Source of the DNA: Congeria kusceri
Taxonomy: Eukaryota; Mollusca; Bivalvia; Myida; Dreissenidae
NCBI GenBank assembly: GCA_027627225.1
Contig: CM051028.1
Coordinates: 24,300,364 to 24,364,363 of the forward strand
Direction of reading: 5' to 3'
DNA: 64,000 bases
Below, piece after piece: positions 1 through 12,812 of the stretch. The stretch's first letter is position 1. The number at the start of each line of letters is the position of its first letter. Both the position numbers and the translations under genes were made by a program. The notes beneath the pieces were generated by a model. The model saw only the letters and a list, made by a program, of their open reading frames with translations. It made no database searches and had not been told where the DNA came from.

Positions 1-436
1 GCATTCCTAGTAAATAAAGCGCTATTCAATGATGTGCGCGACATGACCATGCTATTGGGTATCGGCCTTCCTCACAGAACAATCACCGTTCTAGACCACG
101 CATAATTGGCACGGGTTAAATGTTCCGGATTGAACAGGCTTTATTAAGTGAAGCACTGATTGCGCAATGATTTGATTATGCAAATGTCTCTGAATGCACA
201 AATTACATATGTACAAAACGTGCCAATGTGCAGGATTTATTTGCCCCAGAGAATTACTCATTTAAGATGTTTTGCCTTCCATTATTAAGCACTAAAATAT
301 GTATCCACGAATAAAAATATAACTGAAATCAGCCATAAAGTACACATGTTATTCTATACTCATTAGAAAATAAATTTATAATGAACCATAACGCACTGAC
401 AAAAATACATGCCATACAATGATGCACAGATACACT
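1..436. repeat. Direct repeat A, copy 1 (cut by window start)
   Basis: From about base 8, matches 3601-4092 in the same orientation with scattered substitutions and indels. Shared blocks include tgtgcgcgac, aatcaccgttctaga and cgtgccaatgtgcag. No coding potential seen. Confidence 0.7.
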
Positions 437-1140
437 ATTATAAGGATAGTATACCTTTTTTAAGGTCCTTAACGTTCGCAGATTCCCGAGAAAATGGGTC
501 GAAGACCGAGTGCGTAGCACTAGCGCTTTAACGCATTTTGCAGGCCTCTGCGGCGTTAACGACCTAAAAAGGTGTATTGTCGCCATTATAGCATAAGAAC
601 ATACACCAAGAGTAATTAAACCGAAACAAATGGATAATTGACTGTAAGAGCATATTATTACATTATATTACGGTACGTTGTTTTTGAAATATTAAACAAA
701 ATATTATCTAATAAAATACAAAAATATATATTCATGGTTAATCGATCAGCAAACAAAATATTACGTAGAATGTAAGAAATGCATGGACTAATCTGTATTT
801 AAATATTATCAGTACATATGGGATCTATATATTCATATTATTTCTTATCATTTATATATTTATTGTATTTATTAATTTAATGAATTAACACTGCCATATA
901 TGATTTTAACAAGTAATTATAAATAAGTGTCAGTCCACAAGTAAAAACATACTACTAGGTATATTCAACAACTTGTTATTCATTCATTTTATGACTGTGT
1001 CGATTATCTTATTATTGTTTCCAATTGGAAATTTTGATTTTATGATAACATAAACAAAACCATTTTCATTAATTTTATTAATTGCAAACATTTTAGTGAA
1101 ACATCGCATTTAAATCCATGAGCCCCTCTCTTAAGACAGT
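437..1140. other. AT-rich intergenic sequence
   Basis: No gene, RNA or repeat recognised. Confidence 0.5.
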
Positions 1141-1464
1141 TATTTATTTATTATTTGTTTGTTTGTGTTTGTTTGGATTTTTCGCCGTTTTTAACAGATT
1201 TCAGTCATATCACGGCGGTCAGTTAACCTACTCACACTTTTCCTGGGCAAGCTTAGCCAATCTAAGCGGTTTACCAGTACTAAGTGCACATACGTATGCC
1301 AGTAACTGACAACTGCCCTACTTGAATCAGAGGTAGAGGGAGAATAGCCGTAGAAAGAATTTCATGAACAATCCCCACACAAGTTATGTCGCCGGGCTGG
1401 GATTCGAACTCACAATCCCCGGATTGACAGTCCAGCGCTCTACTAACTGAGCTAGCCGGGCCCG
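1141..1464 (-). mobile_element. tRNA-Asp-derived SINE (family A), copy 1
   Basis: On the minus strand a tRNA-like head (1464-1391) has a box A (agctcagttagtagagc), an anticodon-type loop CTGTCAA (GTC, Asp) and a box B (gagttcgaatccc). An about 200-bp body shared with the copies at 48339 and 49177 follows, and then a caaa-rich tail. The short plus-strand open frame at 1118-1309 lies within it and is spurious. Confidence 0.8.
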
Positions 1465-3596
1465 GTATATTTATTTATTAGTAAGTGGGTGAATTCAGCG
1501 GGCCTCCACTGTTCACATAACCTGTGCAGTAACACGCAGTTTGAAAATAGCGCATACCACATCGCGAAGCAAAATGTGACAAATATATCTTTATGAATGT
1601 CTTAGGACATATTCGAAATGTCTATATTTAAAAAACGTTGCATCTTAAGATGATACATGAGGTATCAAACTAACATTTACAGTGCTAGTATCAAAGACAG
1701 AGACGTTCATTGATTCGAAATTGTTTTACAATAGTTGTCGCATAATTCACAAGCCCGGCTGTCGTTTGTGGATTGTCATTAAATGTCACAGTAGGATCTT
1801 GACATGAAGTATGTTTATTTCACACAAATACATTTTCTTGCATAACTTTTTTAGTTAACTATGTCGTTTTGTCTTCCCATACAAAAACCAGTAATATTAC
1901 CACGTTTTGCACTCTGGACTTGTAAGTAATAATTACATTGAGTCCAATACTAGATAAATCGTTATACACGTATTTTGTAACGAAATAAATGTAAGTATAC
2001 TTATATTCACAACAATGAGTATACGTGAAAGAAACCGACCTGGTGTGATATTTACACATGTCGAACGGCAACGAAAACAACAACAACAACACAAGAATTA
2101 TGTGGTTTCAGGCTAGATCTAAACTGTCGCATTTACTGCTGACCTTTTATATAGACTTGCAATGGCGAGCAAGAGACACGTTTGTTCTGGTATATTTGTC
2201 CACACGTCATACCGAGTTGTTTGGTAACATACTGACGATTGTGACTACTGACTCGTTCATACTGACCTATATTTAGATTGTGCAGTATGACGCTATCTGT
2301 CTGCTATGTAGATCTGTTCTAAATGTGTCCACCTTGCGCTAGAGTACTCGTAGTAGAGTAAACGTAAATCACAGAACCTATACATATGCATACACATAAG
2401 CGAGACGAACATGGAAATGTTAATTGGCGTTTTTTTGTAAGAAAGTGTATTAGTCAAATGCTTTCGTGTATGATGCGGAATAATTTTTGATATAGTTAAT
2501 TCATCTGTAATCAATTTTGGCTAAGAATCACGTATTCAACGCACATCTGTTATCGCATTGTTTCACATTTTTTAAATATTACTGTGTTAAATACTTAATA
2601 AAACTTGTACATAAATGTATATTTGTCAGTTTGCTGTATTGTTTAAACTAAGAGTATTTATAAAAGACATCGTCACTTTTGCACAAAATGTCTTGTAACT
2701 AACATTTTTAAGGACATTTAATTTTTTGCAAATTTGGATTCTGTATACCTTTCTCACTATATATTTGAATTCCAACCTAAATATGACTTTTGCAAACAAA
2801 TCACGTTATACCAAAAAGTATAGTGACTGGCAGTAGTTCATTTATTTCGCAGTAAGAGTTGTGTACGCAAAAAATACAAAAAATAACTGAAATAAATAAA
2901 ATTAACGATACCAGCACAATATAAATATACTAAAGATAATCATTCAATATATCGTGTCAAACGGTGAAAACATTATACATGTCAAACAAACTGGTCTCTG
3001 CACTTTTTGCGTACAAAAGTTCGCCAAAAATAATTGAACAGATATATACAATTATATACAGATAGTTTTGTACACTAACTTAACTTACATAAAAAACTGC
3101 ACGTTAATGGGCTTATTTAGTGCACTTTAAATATGCTTTGAAAAACTTCATTTTCAGTGAACATTAGAAGAGTAGTGTTTTGCTTCTACTGTAAAAATAT
3201 ATAAAAATGTCAGTTACAGTACTGTATGCGCCATGCGGACGAGATGTCAATACATCACATAATTAAATGTAATCATTCCTGCTTTGTCAGACGCTATTAA
3301 TTTCTCAACTGAGTTCAGGATTGAAAAAGTGTTTATATATACAAAAAACGTTAATGGGAAACTTACAATGTAGATGTACATGTTGATATATAAAAATAAC
3401 GCAGTGCCGCACATACATCATTACTTCGTATTCAAGATTAGATTAGATGCAATCATTCAGTGTATATGTTTACTCGTATGTCCTTGCCGATCCGATCTAT
3501 TCAATCGTCACCGGGATAGGCTTAATGAACAATTCTTTCACTGTGAACAATACTCTTGTGAGCGCATCCTGGGATCGAAGCGAGGAAGAACTACGC
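1465..3596. other. AT-rich intergenic sequence
   Basis: Short open frames on both strands overlap each other and have no protein-like composition. No repeat recognised. Confidence 0.5.
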
Positions 3597-4093
3597 ACTT
3601 AGTAAATACTAAAGCGCCTATTAATGTGCGCGACACGACCACCACATTTGGCATCGACCTCCCTGGTAGAATAATCACCGTTCTAGACAAGACATAATTG
3701 GCAAGGCCTAAATGTTCTCGAATGAACAGGCTTCATTAAGTGAAGCACTCGTTGCTCAATGACATGATTATGCGAATGTCTCGGAATGCACAAATTAAAG
3801 ACAGGTGTACGAAACGTGCCAATGTGCAGATTGTATAATTCCAGATAATTACTAGTTGAAGCTGTTTTGTATCACATGATTGAGCACTTAATTATATCAT
3901 CGACATATAAAAAGAGCTAATTACTGGGATTCACGGAAACTTATTAAACGCTCGTAATGCAGACATTACAAAGGATATAACTAAAATGAGGCATAAAAAC
4001 ACATGTCATACTTTACTCGTCATAAGATAAGTTTATAGTGAAGCATAATGCACTAACAACTGCACATGCCATAAAATGCTGCACAACGACACT
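3597..4093. repeat. Direct repeat A, copy 2
   Basis: Diverged copy of bases 8-436, same orientation, about 3.6 kb downstream. It has an extra block around 3893-3975. It ends about 170 bp before the 12-kb element. Confidence 0.7.
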
Positions 4094-4257
4094 TTTATTT
4101 GTTTTTCTTTTACAGAAGGTATCATGATGTTACATTTGTATATTACATGTGAACATGTATTATTTCTTCTTATTGGGGTTAAACTGGTAAATGTACTTGA
4201 TTATCATCCAATAGGAGTCAAAGCATCGATTAAAAAGTTTCTTTGTAAAGGGATCTC

Positions 4258-4261
4258 AACG
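4258..4261. repeat. Target-site duplication, left
   Basis: AACG immediately before the left inverted repeat; the same AACG follows the right one at 16317-16320. Confidence 0.7.
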
Positions 4262-4820
4262 GTATGGAAAGCCGGTTGGGACCCCCGCTAAATTACATTA
4301 AAATATATAGTAACTATCGGACTTTCGGAGATTTTCATTGAGGAACTTTCATTATTCCGCGAAAAACAACGCTAATATAGGCATATAGTAGCCGTCGGAA
4401 TTTCGGGAATCAACATTTTCCGACGAGCAGAAAGATACAAATGACATAGTTATTTTCGGGACATTTGTTCCGACGGATAGAAATCAAAATCTAAAAAGCG
4501 CGGAACTTTTACATTTTCCGACGGACAGAAAGATACTATTTATATAGCAATTCTCGGACATTTGTTCCGACGGCTAGAAAGCGGAATCTAAAAAGCGCGG
4601 AACTTTGCAAATCTTCCGACGAAAATTATAACACATTGAGTACTGTACAAAAAGCGGGTTGCCATGGGTTACCCGAGAAATCGGAATCTAAAAAGCGCGG
4701 AACTTTGCCAATCTTCCAACGAAAATTATAACACATTGAACACTGCACAAAAAGCGGGTTGCCATGGGTTACCCGAGAAATTGATTTGATTGGTTCCGAT
4801 ACTTAGAAACAACCAATCAG
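4262..4820 (+). repeat. Left terminal inverted repeat of the 12-kb element
   Basis: Complementary to 15782-16316. It contains at least three partial subrepeats, including a near-exact duplication around 4595-4700 and 4682-4780 ('gcgggttgccatgggttacc'). Confidence 0.8.
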
Positions 4821-5175
4821 AAATGTTGACAGAAATACATCTAGAAGCTATATTTCAACATGGTAGACGTCGATTGTGTACACAGAGTGGAATTAATAAA
4901 AGGTAAGTGATTTAAATATATTACTTATTATAGTGTCATTAGTGTGAATTTGGTTGGGTTTCATTGAGGCAAATGGAGTTCTATTTGCAAACATGAACAC
5001 TTATAACCAAAGGGGCAGAGGGAAATTAAATACGAGTAACGCTTCGCCCAATAACGGTTCGCACCTGCCTAAATTAACTACCCACTAATCCAAATTTTTA
5101 TACACAGATCTACGCAGAATAAGATGATGTCATTATAGATGTATGGATCAGTGTATGTGGGACCATATTTGTACA

Positions 5176-5360
5176 AATCATATTGTTCACAAAAATAGGA
5201 TCTCATTCTTCACATGTGTTGATGTGTGGAAATGATTCTTCACAGTCACACATCACATTCACAGTCTCATTCACATTTTCTGTCCATTTTGTGATAAGAT
5301 CTACAGTCTGGTATTTTATATGCAATAAACTCATATTCTTCACATATGAAAATAAGTGTG
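5176..5360 (+). repeat. Dispersed 'aggatctcattcttcaca' repeat, copy 1
   Basis: Rich in tcaca/tgtga motifs; a related copy is at 51505-51790. The overlapping open frames on both strands here are spurious. Confidence 0.45.
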
Positions 5361-5686
5361 CCAATTGTCTGAGAGATGATGATGATTTTGATTACAGCTA
5401 TAAACAAAATCAATTTGAAATGGTAAATGGAATGTCTATTTTCATTATCTAGTATGGTAACTAATGATTTTAAAATAAGTGCTATTTCAAATGGCTTGGA
5501 TACTTTGGGCACTACAATAAAACTAGAAAACCTGATTTTTCATTCTTTTCAGATGATGTTTCGCAAAGATAGAAGACGCTGACAGCAATATTTACAAAAA
5601 CGATGGTATGTTTACTAGGTTAAGGAATGATTGTAATCATTTTATACTTGGTTGTTGGGAAAGTGAAATCTTTTTAGCTTGTCTAT

Positions 5687-6304
5687 TCACCGAATAGTTC
5701 GAGCTATACTACTCACACATTCGTCGGCGTCGCCATAATGCTCTGGTTAAAGTTTGCGTGCAACAAGTGCATATCTCTCTAACTACTACAGATATTCAAT
5801 TGAAACTTCACACATGTCTTCGGGGTCATTATGTAAGGTCACTGACCAAGGCCCATAACTCTGACCTGCAAGTTAGCAGAATTATGCCCCTTTTTTACTT
5901 AGAAATTTCAGATTAGAGTTTGCAAGCAACAACTCTATATCTCTATAACTACTACAGATATTCAATTGAAACTTAACACATGTCTTCTGAGGGTCATTAT
6001 AGAAGGTCACTGACCAAGGCTCATAACTCTGGCTTGCAATTTAGCAGATTTATGCCCCTTTTTGTACTTGGCAATTTCAGGTTGAAGTTTGAGTGCAACA
6101 ACTTCATATCTCTGTATCTGCTACAGATATTAAATTAAAACTGCACACATGTTTTCAAGTTCATAATATAAGGTCACTGGCCAAGGCACATAACTGTGAC
6201 CAGCATTTTAGCAGAATTATGCCCTTTTTGTAGTGATAAAGGCCAATAACTCTGACACAGGGGTTGAATAGTCGAGCGCGCTGTCCTGAGACAGCTCTTG
6301 TTTT
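5687..6304 (+). mobile_element. Pearl/Helentron-like element with tandem core
   Basis: Starts near 'gaatagttcgagctatact', carries three tandem units of about 167 bp (starting about 5753, 5918 and 6087, each with 'atatctctntaactactacagatatt' and 'aaggtcactgaccaaggc'), and ends in the hairpin gctgtc-ctga-gacagc followed by tcttgtt. A tandem core with a 3' hairpin is typical of bivalve pearl elements and Helentron-type non-autonomous elements (family knowledge). No coding capacity. Confidence 0.65.
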
Positions 6305-6839
6305 ATTTCTTTATTGACCAAAACGATAGTTAAAGAGACAAACTTGTATGTTGCTCAAGAAAAGAAAACACAGTACAGTAGTTAACCAGTAATTTAAAAT
6401 ACAGTGCACAATTCATTTTGAAAGTGCCCAAAAGTGCAATGTACAATTACTGGGGCGTGGGCAGATTTTAAAAATGGCCAGGAATGTATGTCAATAATTT
6501 ATTAGAAAAATCATCCTAAGGTGGACTCCTTTAATTGGAAAGGCTTTTTGGAAGATTGTTGTAATGTAATTTATATGTAAGTTTAAATTGATATGTTAAC
6601 ATTACATTCTGATGTTATGCACTTATAAATATCGCGTGTTTTTATTGTAGGACCTGCATGACTGTGTGTTGAAGTGCCCTGTATGACACTTGGCGCAAGA
6701 AGAATATCACCTTGGATCCAGTATTAGTAAGAGGATGATGGACATTCCTCCCGTGTTATTGGTTAATGAAGAGGTAAGTTCACATTTTAACAAACGGATG
6801 ACACTTGTTTATTGTTCAATACTAGCAACTTGAGTCACA

Positions 6840-7010
6840 ACAGTATAATGGTATTGGTGTCCACCTTGCGATGAGGGATCATGAGTTTGATCTCTACTTA
6901 GGACTCTCAAAAAGACATTAGTTCTGGTTCTTCCAAGAAAAAGATTTACAAGTGTCGCAATAAGTCTCGAGCGTTCGAGGAATGCAGACTAAAATACATA
7001 GGTTTAAACT
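6840..7010 (+). mobile_element. tRNA-derived SINE (family B), copy 1
   Basis: Head with 'taatggtattggtgtccacc' and a box-B-like 'gagtttgatctctac'; the body is shared with 44765-44960. Confidence 0.55.
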
Positions 7011-8289
7011 AAATACTAGTCACTTCAATAAAATATTTGTAGTTGCTGTTGTAAAATAATTAGTAGTTGCTGTTGTAAAAAAATTAGTAACAAGTTCTAT
7101 TTTACTTGATTATCTGTGACAAGTAAATATATGCCGGTACATGCTGGTAACTTTTTACTTTATCTGTGATTACACTGATCATAACTTATATTATTTATCT
7201 TTTTACCTAAAGCATTTAAAGTATTCAATAAATGCAAACAGTCTGATAGTCCAAAGCTTGCTTTAAGCCTTATTTTAGCATGCTTCAACAATTATATGCT
7301 ACAGCATTTAAAAATAATTGACTTGTGATTACTGACACAGTTGTTGCGATTTCTAGAAATACAATGTAGGTCATGTGTTGTAAATAGTTAAAAAAAAAAA
7401 TGATGTAATGAAAATGTTCAGTATTGATTGTGTACTTTGTTTTGTGTTTTTCAGACCCACGATGATGGATCTTCTTGTTGAATGGTTAAACATGCAAGGA
7501 CACATTATTATCTTTGAAGATTTGTTAGCCATCTTTGAGCATTGTTAAACATTGAAGAGCATTGTGTTCCAGTTTCTTTAAAGAGACACTATATGTATAC
7601 ATGTGTGTTTTACTTTTGCATGCAAAATCAGTTTGTTGGTGTTGTGAACTCACATGTGTATGAACATGCATATTTAATTACTCTCACTTTATGACAAAAC
7701 TGATGAAGTTATTGCCTGGATTTCATTAAAAAAAGGTTTATGTGTGCCTTCAAGCACATTTAGCCTGTTCTAAACATAATTTTGTTAATTTTAGTTTGAT
7801 TCATTCATTTTAAGAGTCAATTCTGTAATGTTTCTTATTAGTAGATCCGTTTTAATCACCATATTTCTCATTATATTCCTAAACTTCTTTCGACATTTAG
7901 ACTATTTACTTGTCTGATGTGCAAATAATTTTTAACTTGAGTATTTACAATTGTGTGAAACTGTGATATTTTAATCATATTGTTATTAATATTCTGGTTA
8001 AAATTGATTTAATAAATATTAGGATAGTATCGACTGTTGCTTCACAATATACGCGAACTAATTCCTAAATATGGCAAGTGTCCAACCACACAAAAAAGCT
8101 TCGTGAGAACAAAGTTTCGTACCCGCTTTTACATGAAAAAATCTCACTAAAGGTGCATGCTACACAGTCAAGATGCTGAATGTAACAGATTGTTTTCTCT
8201 GCAAATTATTTCAGAATACTGTTTCTTGGTGTTTGCACATCATATAATTATGAGAACTTGACTAATTGCTCAGTAAACTAAGATAATAA

Positions 8290-9395
8290 TAAACAAGAGC
8301 TGTTTGTAAAACAGGCATGCCTCTTTGGGTCCAAAACAGCCTCTGTAGAAAATTGCAAGGATGAAAGTAAAATGAAACAATTTTTTTGTCAACTTTTGGT
8401 CAGTTTGACCAAATGACAAAACAATCAATAGGGATCTACTTGTAGTCATAACCCGCCTATCTACTAAATTTGACAAACCCATGCCAAAGGGTTCCATGGA
8501 CAATGTTTTACAACTATTGGTCAATTTGACATTTGACCCAAGGACTCCATTATTAAAAGGTATCCATTACTAGTCATGACCAACCTAACTACCAAGTTTG
8601 ACGAGCCTAGGCCCAAGGGCTACAAAGTTATTGCCTGGACAAGCTTTTATTGAACTTAGAATTATTGGGCGTTTTCTTCAATCATATTTTTTAGTCACAG
8701 GGCTTTCATTAACTTTTAAAAACTGTAAGTTTGAACTTCCCGGCCTCAAATTTTGGAAGTTTTGCTCATAATATTTGGAAGGTATGACCGTATTGCACTA
8801 CAGAAGTCCTGAGCATTTCAGAAATGTGTATATTAAGTATAAATTCAAGGTTTTTTAAGGCCCGTTCTTTTTCAACATGTGCTTATATGCCAATTTATTT
8901 AGTTAAAGAGGTATACATTTAGGAAAATTTCTTAATTTTTCTTCTAACTTGTTCATCCTTACATGATGGAACTTCCTTGGCTGCAATTTTGGAAGTTCTG
9001 CAACTTCCATGGCTGCAATTTGGAAGTTCTGTGACAAAAACTGGGAGTAAATTACTCCCAAACTTCCTTTAATGGAAGCCTAGTAGTCAGTTTGACATTG
9101 ACCTTTCACCCAAGGATCCAAAGCTTTAAGAACCTCGACCACAGGGTTGTGGAGTTATTGCCTGATTATTGGGCATTCTTTGTTAATCTTTTGGTCAGTT
9201 TGACCCACAAACTCCAAAATAAATAGGGATCCTCGACTAATCATAACCAACCTAGCAACCAAGTTTCAAGCACCCTAGCCTAGGTGTTTTGTAGTTATCG
9301 CTCAGACAAGGTTTTGTCTACTGACATAACAGACGGACACACGGACCGACATTTGCAAAATAATATACCCCTGCTTTTCAAAGGGGAGCATAATT
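8290..9395 (-). mobile_element. Helitron-like non-autonomous element
   Basis: Its minus-strand 3' end (at 8294) has a hairpin ctgttt-tac-aaacag followed by ctcttgt, the same terminus as the element ending at 6304. The body contains repeated 'ggtcagtttgacc...tagggatc' blocks (about 8396, 8515, 9195) and ends in 'cccctgcttttcaaagggg'. The short minus-strand open frame at 8270-8524 is part of this repeat. Confidence 0.5.
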
Positions 9396-10058
9396 AATAA
9401 TAACGACATCTTAATAGATATGTTTATGTTTATTGACAAAAGACAACTGTCATAAGAATGTTCATTTACTTAAAAGTGTGTGCAGAGTATTAACATGTAA
9501 TAATTGTGCCGTGGCCCATATCGCTAAAGCTCCTTAGTTTAAAGTTGAGTTATATTCCTAAAACCTGCATTAAAATCCATAAGTTTATGTCTGTTTCATT
9601 AAACTTTGCTATGAAATTTATTTTTGTAAGGAACTAGGAAATTATATAGGAAAGTACCAATTTCAAAATAAAAATACTGATTTTGAAACATACGTTTTAA
9701 ATTTTACTAATTTCAGTTAAAATTGTTCTTAGGATCTGTATTGAAATGGATACTGAACGGTGGAAGAAACAATTCGTACATTAACAAACTTAAAGTTCTT
9801 TGTTTCCAATTTCTAACAAACTGTGCAGGTTAATAGATTTTGGCCAATCAATCCATGAGCATTTGAACAAAATTGATCACAAACGTAAATATTGAATAAC
9901 TGTTCTTTTTTGGGGGAAAAAAATTGCATAAATGCCCTTCACAAAATGTCTATTCCCGAAGTCAATAAGCATAAACTTAATTTTTTATCAACATTAATAG
10001 CTAGCAGTTAGTTTCACAATTCTATATGCCCGAGGTAACTAGGTAATGTTGATTTTAA

Positions 10059-10553
10059 AGAGACTTGTTCACAGATGTTTGCATATTTTGAAGTAGGCCA
10101 TTAAATGTCTTAACTTCACAGATTTAAGCATCGGAACTAAATAGATCAAGTATAATAACAAGAAAATGATTTTTTTTTAAAGAAAAGAAAAAAAGGTCCC
10201 ACCGGGGTTTGAACCCGGGACCTCCGGATTAAAAGACTGTCGCCGTAACCACTTGGCCAGTCCAATTTCTATATTTATCCCTAAATTATTTACTTTATGT
10301 AAGTGCCCCACGTGTTGTCAACAATTTAACGAAAACAACACAAACACTCCACATTATTCATCGTTTAGCATTACAAACGCTTTATAATTTTATCAATTTC
10401 AACTGATGATTACTCAAACAAAACACTATTTACAGTATATTTTTATGTCCAATGTGTAATTTCGCTCCCTTTTATACACTTTTTTTTTTACTTTTGGAAT
10501 CTGTAACAAAAAGTTGAAAAAAATGTTAATTACCAATCTGTGAACAGGTCTCT
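10059..10553 (-). mobile_element. TTAA-flanked inverted-repeat element with tRNA-like core, copy 1
   Basis: Terminal inverted repeats agagacttgttcacagat / atctgtgaacaggtctct, flanked by TTAA at 10055-10058 and 10554-10557. The centre (10196-10262, minus strand) has a tRNA-like block with box B gggttcaaacccc and a ctttTAA anticodon-type loop. Same family as 28666, 35581, 43800 and 48007. Confidence 0.75.
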
Positions 10554-11282
10554 TTAACAACTTAGTTTAGAACTACATAGAACAATATATCTATATAGCT
10601 GCTTTTTCTTAAATTAACATTTTTTGTAAATGTAATGTGTCTTAAATCGAAATCGAATCAAAACAATCAAATAAAAAACAAATAAAAACAACAACATTAT
10701 TCTCATTGATATACATGGTAAAGTCGATATAGTCGATATATATATACATGTACATAAGTTGAAGTGCACACATTTCATTAATATGAAAATAAAAATGTAA
10801 TACATAGACAACTGTATATATTTGGTCAAAAACAATATGGAAGGTAATAAATACATTAAACAACAAACTACAAGTTGGTATTATTAATATCACTGTGAAA
10901 TTGGTTGCATATGAAACAAAAGTAACAAAAACCGTCAAAAGAAATTAAGTAAATTCTATTTAATAGAACTCGTATAAGAAATAGATTGGATTACAACTAG
11001 AAAAAGTATATTTCGCACATATAATGCAGTAAATTTCATTCTACAATATTCTCTCGTATTACATGTGCACATCTATACATAATTGTCTTGCGTAGTATGT
11101 CTTCTTCATAAGCTCTAATAATTTCATCATATTAAGAACATGCTCTGACAATGGTAGTTCATCATTGTGAAAGTAATTTCTTTATTGAACCCTGTTGTAA
11201 GTTTATTATTATTACTGCTGCACAAGTTATTGACGGCTGGAAAAATTGGTTATTGATATTAAGAAGGACCTATACAAGATGC

Positions 11283-11765
11283 TGGGCCTAATGGACCTCG
11301 GTCGCTCACCTGAGTTTAATAAATATTACTCGATAAACCTTTTAAAAATTTAAAAGCATGTTCATACATGTTTAAAGGAAAATGTTGGACCACTGAAAAC
11401 CATGTTTTAGCAATACAAATTATTTGAAAGGAATTTTGTAGACAGTCACCCAACAAACAGTTCTGTGGAATAATTTTGAAATACAAGAAGCTTTTCACGT
11501 TTTCAATATAGCCATTTAAGGAAAACGTTTACAGGCCTGGCCGCCATGTCAAAATAATTTGAAGGAATTTTGTAGAGGGTCATGCATGGTACATTAATTA
11601 CCATGAAATCCAGTCAGCACTGACAAAAAATATCAAGTTAATAACTTACATGCTTTTGAAGATATGAAGCAAAAACATGAAAATGTGGACAGAAGGACGG
11701 GCAGACAGGGTAGATTACTATAGGGTACCAGCAAAAACTTGTGGGGCCCCAATTGAAATGTGTTA
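11283..11765 (-). repeat. Dispersed mollusc repeat ('gctcacctgag' end)
   Basis: Begins at 'cggtcgctcacctgagt', contains two 'aatttgaaaggaattttgtaga' blocks (11421 and 11560) and ends with a 'ggacgggcagacaggg' block. A diverged relative is at 22290-22755. Confidence 0.45.
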
Positions 11766-12476
11766 AATGCTGTATGGAAGGCAAATCATGTCTTGAATAA
11801 TGGATCCAGTCAGTTGAAGATGTCCATCTAAGGTGCAGAAGTCATTCAAGTTTGCACAGTACTTTTGAAGTAGAAGCATCCACTGCATACTCTGACACTG
11901 GTGTTACTGTAGCATAGTTGTTGTGCTGAAATAATGATCAAGAAGGAAAATAACTAACTAACTTGTATTAGGAATAATATTTAAGTTGAATCGTGATTTT
12001 TGTTGCCTCACCACTGTAATGAACATCTTCAATGTTTGCCATTTACTAGGTAAGTATTTGAAAGAATTTTTTTATAATGTAAACAGGGACTAAGCTAATA
12101 TACAGTTTAACAACCAATACAGTCCTTAGCATGGACCAGGCATAATTTTCTCATGCAGTAATAACATAAATATGCATACTCCAAAAAGACAACCTTGAAT
12201 TTATAAAGATTTCTCCACATGAATAATTTATCATAATCCGTTAGCTTGATGTACATTCTGTCAACAATCAATACATCTTTGTTGGAAAATATTTATCAAC
12301 ATTATGTCACTAAAGTGTCTGAATGTTTGTTGTCATCAAGACAAGCAAATTCGTGTTCATTAAAATGATTTAACACTGCTTAATGGACCTTTAAATAATT
12401 AAGAAAATAACTACTGAATCATATGATTTATGTCAGTAAGATCTTGTTTACTTCCTATTTAAGAAGTTTCATGAAA

Positions 12477-12812
12477 TGCTTTCAGACATGAAATTAATTT
12501 AGCAATAAACTCATTGTACACATGGTGGCCACTGAAATTCGGAAGAAAAACCCTGTCTTCCTGATTTTCTTTGACCAGAATGTGATTTTTCCTTATATTT
12601 TTTGTCAAATTGTCATTCTAATTTGTGCGTATCTGTGACAGACATGCTTTCAGACATGAAATTATTTTAGCAATAAACTCATTGTACACATGGTGGCCAC
12701 TGAAATTCGGAAGAAAAACCCTGTCTTCGTGATTTTCTTTGACCAGAATGTGATTTTCCCTTATATTTTTTGTCAAATTGCCATTCTAATTCATGCGTAT
12801 CTGTGACAGTGT
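12477..12812. repeat. Tandem duplication, 2 x 168 bp
   Basis: Two adjacent copies starting 'atgctttcagacatgaaatta', nearly identical ('cacatggtggccactgaaat' in both), so the duplication is recent. Confidence 0.8.

Larger units (their letters stand above)
4860..8016 (+). other. Candidate spliced transcription unit inside the 12-kb element
   Basis: Four segments are bounded by strong splice consensus: 4860-4902 (ATG start, donor ag|gtaagt), 5553-5605 (ttttcag| ... |gtatgt), 6651-6773 (ttgtag| ... |gtaagt) and from 7455 (tttttcag|) to a possible AATAAA at 8011. The joined message encodes only a peptide of about 20 residues before a stop in exon 2. Exon 3 alone has a 32-codon open stretch after a stop. 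I do not recognise a product. It may be a non-coding transcript, a captured gene fragment or the relic of an element gene. The exons are predicted from motifs only. Confidence 0.35.

Noticed and set aside
1118..1309. 63-codon frame with a hydrophobic start, signal-peptide-like
   Set aside because: Lies in the antisense tail of a SINE.
10196..10262. A tRNA-Lys gene
   Set aside because: The anticodon stem does not pair, and it sits in the middle of a repeated TTAA-flanked element.
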